A stretch of DNA of 64,000 nucleotides from Demequina globuliformis (GTDB lineage: Bacteria > Actinomycetota > Actinomycetes > Actinomycetales > Demequinaceae): assembly GCF_000975155.1 (NCBI RefSeq), contig NZ_BBRG01000001.1, positions 940,240 to 1,004,239 of the forward strand. The letters are read 5' to 3'. Below, piece after piece: positions 60,881 through 64,000 of the stretch. A program made the position numbers and the translations under genes. The stretch's first letter is position 1. Each line of letters begins with the position of its first letter. Below the pieces are notes generated by a model. That model saw only the letters and a program-made list of their open reading frames with translations. It was not told the origin of the DNA and ran no database searches.

Positions 60881-61792
60881 ATGACAGACACGGTGACGAT
60901 CGAGAACGAGCGCTGGCGCATTGTCTTGCTGCCAGGCATGGGAGGGGCGCTCGGGCGCGGCCAAGCCCTGGTGGGCGAGGAGTGGGCAGACGTCCTGCGC
61001 CCTACGCCCGTGGATGCCGAAGTGCCGAACCACACGTCCTCCTATCCGCTCGTCCCCTGGTCCAACCGCATTCGCGACGGCCTCCTGCGATTCAACGGGC
61101 GCCGGTACCAACTGCGTCAGAACTGGCCCGACGGCACCGCCATCCACGGCGCGGGCTGGGACTTCCCGTGGACAGTCGTCGACGAATCGCTCACCCACGT
61201 CACGCTCGAGTTCATCTCTCATGACGTGTACGGCGTGAACTGGCCCTGGCCTTTCACGGCCCGCTTCACCTACGCGCTCAATGGCGATGACTTCACGTGG
61301 ACGTACTCGATCACCAACGACGCGCACGAGACCTTCCCGGCCGGGTTTGGTCACCACCCCTACTTCCAGCGGACCGTCGCCGGCTCCACGGATGCCCACC
61401 TGCAGGTCGCCGCCGAACGCGCCTACGAGTTGGTCGACTGCATGCCCACCGCAGCCGCCGGCGAGATCAGGCCCGCCGCGGACTTCCGCGACAAGCGCGA
61501 CATTGGGCACACGTTTGTGGACGACTGCTTCACGGGCCGCACCGGCGAGCACCTGGCAACCATCGAGTGGCCCGGCGCCCTGCGCCTGGACTTCACCGCA
61601 GACGCCGCCCTGGAACACGCCGTGCTGTACATCCCGCCGGGCCGCGACTACTTCGCGTTCGAGCCCGTGTCCAACGCCAACGACGCCTTCAACCTCGATG
61701 AAGACGGCATCGACGGCACTGGCTTGTTCCTGCTGCAGCCCGGAGAGACTCGGTCAGCCTCGTTCACGATCAAGGCGACGTCGCTTCGCTGA
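60881..61792 (+). CDS. Aldose 1-epimerase
   Basis: A 303-residue galactose mutarotase-like protein. Motifs are SSYPLVPWSNRIRDGLLRFN, GTAIHGAGWDFPW (His), FGHHPYFQRT (catalytic His), and the base Glu in FAFEPVSNANDAFN. It interconverts sugar anomers; the subgroup lacks a fixed substrate. Monocistronic, upstream of tRNA-Gly. Confidence 0.9.
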   Translation: MTDTVTIENERWRIVLLPGMGGALGRGQALVGEEWADVLRPTPVDAEVPNHTSSYPLVPWSNRIRDGLLRFNGRRYQLRQNWPDGTAIHGAGWDFPWTVVDESLTHVTLEFISHDVYGVNWPWPFTARFTYALNGDDFTWTYSITNDAHETFPAGFGHHPYFQRTVAGSTDAHLQVAAERAYELVDCMPTAAAGEIRPAADFRDKRDIGHTFVDDCFTGRTGEHLATIEWPGALRLDFTADAALEHAVLYIPPGRDYFAFEPVSNANDAFNLDEDGIDGTGLFLLQPGETRSASFTIKATSLR

Positions 61793-61842
61793 GATCCGGG
61801 GCCGCGGGCCACGGCTGTGGACGGCACGCGGCTGAGGCCCGC

Positions 61843-61848
61843 TAGTAT
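61843..61848 (+). promoter_or_regulatory. Likely -10 box for tRNA-Gly
   Basis: TAGTAT lies 29 bp before the tRNA start. No convincing -35 is seen (TGTGGA at 61816 is at 21-bp spacing). Confidence 0.45.
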
Positions 61849-61877
61849 GGGCTGAGCGTCGCTCGTTGAGCGGCCGC

Positions 61878-61951
61878 GCGGGTGTAGTTCAATGGTAGAA
61901 CTTCAGCTTCCCAAGCTGATAGCGCGGGTTCGATTCCCGTCACCCGCTCCA
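61878..61951 (+). tRNA. tRNA-Gly (anticodon CCC)
   Basis: The 7-bp acceptor GCGGGTG pairs with CACCCGC at 61941-61947, discriminator T and encoded CCA (61949-61951). D loop AGTTCAATGGTAGAAC, anticodon stem TCAGC / GCTGA with loop TTCCCAA (CCC), T arm CGGGTTCGATTCCCG. It should read GGG codons. A family B hairpin follows after 33 bp. Confidence 0.95.
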
Positions 61952-61984
61952 TTCAGGAAGGCGCGGCACCGCCGCCCCCATCAC

Positions 61985-62044
61985 GCCAAATGGAACCATT
62001 TCGCTGTTTTACGTTGCTATAACAGCGAAATGGTTCCATTTGGC
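61985..62044. repeat. Hairpin repeat family B, copy 2
   Basis: A 60-bp element with a perfect 25-bp stem (61984-62008 with 62021-62045) and a 12-nt loop. It matches copy 1 at 17624, with AA/TT in place of CT/AG in the two arms, a compensated change. It lies between tRNA-Gly and the convergent PAP2 gene. Confidence 0.9.
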
Positions 62045-62076
62045 GAAGGGGGGAGGCGCGAGGGGCCTAGCCAGAA

Positions 62077-62808
62077 CTACTCCGCAGAGTCAGATTGCGT
62101 TCCACGCCCACGGAACAGCGGCTTGCCGCGGTCCTTCTCGAGTAGCGGCGCGAACGCGAACCACATCAGCGCGACGAACGATGCGCCCGCAATGAGGCCG
62201 GCGATGGTGTCGGACAGGAAGTGAGCGTTGATGAGCGTGCGCTGCCACGCCATCCCCACAGCGAGCAGGGCACCCACCATCCACCACCACGTGCGCAGCG
62301 CCACCGGAATCAAGGCGGCAACCGCGACCACGAACGCGCCCATCGTCACCGAGTGACCCGAGGGGAACGAGCCGTGGTCGGTGTGGAACAGCGGGCCAAA
62401 CAGCCCGTTTGCCTCGTCAGCGGCGGGCCGCTCACGGTCGACGGTGTGCTTGATGGCCTGCGACGCGACCAGCGCCGAACCCATGATCGACGAAATCCAG
62501 AACAGCGCGGTGCGCCAGCGCCTCACGATGCACAGCCCGAGCGGCCACAGGAGCATCAGGAAGATCGCACCCACGCCCTCGCCGAAGTACTGGAAGAACA
62601 TGGGAATCGGGCCGTCGGCCTCGTCGAGGCTGGACGCTCCCGCGATCTCACGCCACCAGTCGTCGAGCCCCTGCGTGAGGGGGCGGTCCGCGAAGATGAT
62701 CATGGTCGCGGCGAGGACCAGGACGGAGCCCAGCCCCGCGATTCCGAGCCAGAGCGCGAGCCTGGGGCGGGTGGAGGCGGTGGTCGCCTCGGTGGTTGCA
62801 GTGGTCAT
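62077..62808 (-). CDS. PAP2-family membrane phosphatase
   Basis: A 243-residue, six-helix membrane protein with the acid-phosphatase motifs KHTVDRERPAADEA, GSFPSGHSVTMGAF and QRTLINAHFLSDTIAG. It dephosphorylates lipid phosphates or undecaprenyl diphosphate outside the membrane. The ATG 62808 starts with a Thr-rich cytosolic segment; an AGGTCA precedes it. The gene lies 78 bp after the GH3 gene on the same strand. Confidence 0.93.
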   Translation of the reverse strand: MTTATTEATTASTRPRLALWLGIAGLGSVLVLAATMIIFADRPLTQGLDDWWREIAGASSLDEADGPIPMFFQYFGEGVGAIFLMLLWPLGLCIVRRWRTALFWISSIMGSALVASQAIKHTVDRERPAADEANGLFGPLFHTDHGSFPSGHSVTMGAFVVAVAALIPVALRTWWWMVGALLAVGMAWQRTLINAHFLSDTIAGLIAGASFVALMWFAFAPLLEKDRGKPLFRGRGTQSDSAE

Positions 62809-62838
62809 CGTTGACCTTTCTGTGGGGTGAACAGGGCC

Positions 62839-62878
62839 GATGCCGGGGTGAGGCCCGTGCGGACCTCACCCCGGCATC
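62839..62878 (-). terminator. Terminator after the GH3 gene, built with the iterated word
   Basis: A 15-bp perfect inverted repeat (arms 62839-62853 and 62864-62878) with loop CCCGTGCGGA lies 8 bp after the GH3 stop. GGCCGATGC at 62835-62843 overlaps the left arm, so most of the iterated word is part of the stem. Confidence 0.8.
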
Positions 62879-62886
62879 AGTAGGTG

Positions 62887-64000
62887 TTAGGACATGGAGG
62901 GTGTTTGCGCCACCGAGTAGAGGATCGTGTGCACGCGGTCACGCAGAGCCTCACCCAAGCCGACGGGATCGTCGTCAACGGCCGACTTCATGGTGTTGGC
63001 CGTTGCCGTGGTGAGCACCGCGAGCATCCAGTCGTTGCCGCCGCGGGCAGCGAGCTCGGGGTTCATCCATCCGCCAAGCACGGCGTCGGTGCTGACGAAG
63101 CCGTCGAAGCCCCACTCACCGCGCAGGACCTCCTGAAGCAGGTCCTCGTTGCCGCCGGCCCAGTTGCCGCCCAGGTTGATGAACGAGCTCATGGCACCGG
63201 ACGGGTTGGCGTCCTTGACCGAGATCTCGAAGGGCTCGAGGTAGAGCTCGCGCAGCGCCTGCTCGGAGGCGAAGACGTTGATTCCCGAGCGGGCGTTGAC
63301 CTCCTGGTCGTTCAGCACAAAGTGCTTGATCGTGGTCAGCACGCCGTTGTCTTCCGAGCCGGAGACCATCGCCGCTGCCATCTTTCCGGTGAGGTACGGG
63401 TCCTCGGAGAAGTACTCGAAGTCACGGCCACCCATCGCGGTGCGGTGAAGGTTCATGCCGGGCGCGTACCAGACGTCCACGCCGTAAGCGAGGGCCTCAC
63501 CGGCCACCGACTCACCCAGCGCGTAAGCAAGCTCGTCGTTCCAGGTCGATCCGACCACGGCCTCGTTCGGGTAAGCCGCGGAGGTGAGCTCCGAGAACAG
63601 CGAGTTGAGGCCAGCGGGGCTGTCGAGCATCGTGATCGAGGGGATGCCGAGGCGGTCGATCTCGAGCGAGGAGTAGGCGCCCTGCGAGAACAGGTCAACC
63701 TGCTCGTCCAGCGTGAGCTGGTCGAGGAACGCGTCCCACTGCGGGTCGTCGTAGGCCACGCCCACCATGTCAGCAAGCTGCAGGCCGTTCTCCGCCCCAT
63801 AGGTTGGCGCGTCGCCTTCCACGGGCTCGAAGGTCGGGTTCATCTGTGCCAGGACCTCGTCCGAGGCTTCCTCGGTACCGTCCGGTGCGGTCGGGTATGT
63901 GCCGTCCCAGTCGCTGCGCGACAGGAAGGTCAGGTCGCCCTCGACGTAGTCGAAGCGGTTCTCGTAGGTAGTGCCGGTGTCGGCGTCCGCCGCGTAGACC
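62887..64000 (-). CDS. GH3 beta-glycosidase, permuted domain order (partial, 5' end beyond the window)
   Basis: The C-terminal 371 residues of a GH3 enzyme that runs off the right edge. The visible part begins with the end of a GH3 alpha/beta domain (YENRFDYVEGDLTFLSRSDW), then a linker and the TIM-barrel domain (MLDSPAGLNSLFSEL, YAPGMNLHRTAMGGRDFEYF, TTIKHFVLNDQEVNARSG), with the nucleophile Asp in GFDGFVSTDAVLGG. The barrel comes last, the reverse of the usual order, as in some bifidobacterial and ruminal enzymes. It ends with AQTPSMS. Substrate not determinable from this part. Confidence 0.9.
   Translation of the reverse strand, partial: VYAADADTGTTYENRFDYVEGDLTFLSRSDWDGTYPTAPDGTEEASDEVLAQMNPTFEPVEGDAPTYGAENGLQLADMVGVAYDDPQWDAFLDQLTLDEQVDLFSQGAYSSLEIDRLGIPSITMLDSPAGLNSLFSELTSAAYPNEAVVGSTWNDELAYALGESVAGEALAYGVDVWYAPGMNLHRTAMGGRDFEYFSEDPYLTGKMAAAMVSGSEDNGVLTTIKHFVLNDQEVNARSGINVFASEQALRELYLEPFEISVKDANPSGAMSSFINLGGNWAGGNEDLLQEVLRGEWGFDGFVSTDAVLGGWMNPELAARGGNDWMLAVLTTATANTMKSAVDDDPVGLGEALRDRVHTILYSVAQTPSMS

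Noticed and set aside
1..64000. CRISPR array, prophage, transposase or integrative element
   Set aside because: No spaced direct repeats of CRISPR type, no phage structural genes, transposase or integrase; the tRNA-Gly has no integrase or duplicated 3' end nearby within view.

Overview
The window is 64 kb of high-G+C DNA (roughly two thirds G+C by eye), with dense short operons, many GTG/TTG starts and few gaps. The gene set points to Actinomycetota, most likely Micrococcales near Demequinaceae/Cellulomonadaceae: a GlxR-type Crp, GlnR, ClpC with a ClgR-like operator, DUF2516, an RsiG-related coiled-coil protein, an Ada-AlkA fusion and secreted chitin-active enzymes. This placement is inference from gene content. 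I see no prophage, insertion sequence, CRISPR array, integrase or rRNA; the region reads as ordinary chromosome.

Layout. 0-9 kb: crp and an RsiG-like gene divergent from nth, then nhaA, glnR, a redox operon (thioredoxin-like plus DUF4395), a 36-residue membrane protein coupled to a nitrobindin-like protein, ygfZ, a Phd/VapC-type pair, DUF2516 and dtd. 9-23 kb: a two-component pair, a DUF2975/XRE module with an operator array, clpC, an aldo-keto reductase, mutY, radA and a two-CBM lytic polysaccharide monooxygenase. 23-29 kb: four genes sufficient by family for UDP-2,3-diacetamido-glucuronate synthesis, plus a divergent glycosyltransferase. 29-36 kb: a TetR/efflux pair, a PLP enzyme with divergent LysR, and ada-alkA/ogt alkylation repair. 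35.5-39 kb: a VTC-domain protein and DUF4956 protein divergent from an OmpR-type two-component system, with phased repeats between them. 39-48 kb: NYN-domain protein, ABC-F ATPase, an arsR-SRPBCC-DUF4287-cupin operon, a cytosolic-looking GH20 and a second LuxR-type two-component system. 48-64 kb: a cation/proton antiporter with a TrkA-like tail, MFS pump, DsbA-like and GMC oxidoreductases, a second membrane-protein/XRE module with two palindromic operators, another MFS pump, aldose epimerase, tRNA-Gly(CCC), a PAP2 phosphatase and a partial GH3 with permuted domain order.

The most unusual signal is not a gene. The 10-mer GGCATCGGCC occurs 28 times (its 9-mer core GCATCGGCC 31 times) in both orientations, about once per 2 kb, in coding and non-coding DNA, far above what base composition predicts (about one expected for the 10-mer). 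It resembles DNA uptake sequences or other iterated chromosomal words, and one copy sits in a terminator hairpin. Three families of intergenic repeats, each in two copies, are also present; one pair shows compensatory changes in its hairpin arms.

The genes otherwise form recognisable functional sets: chitin/GlcNAc use (AA10, GH20), GlcNAc-derived surface sugar synthesis, alkylation and oxidative DNA repair (ada-alkA, ogt, mutY, nth, radA), and two autoregulated membrane-protein/XRE modules. All family assignments come from motifs read by eye; no database search was run.
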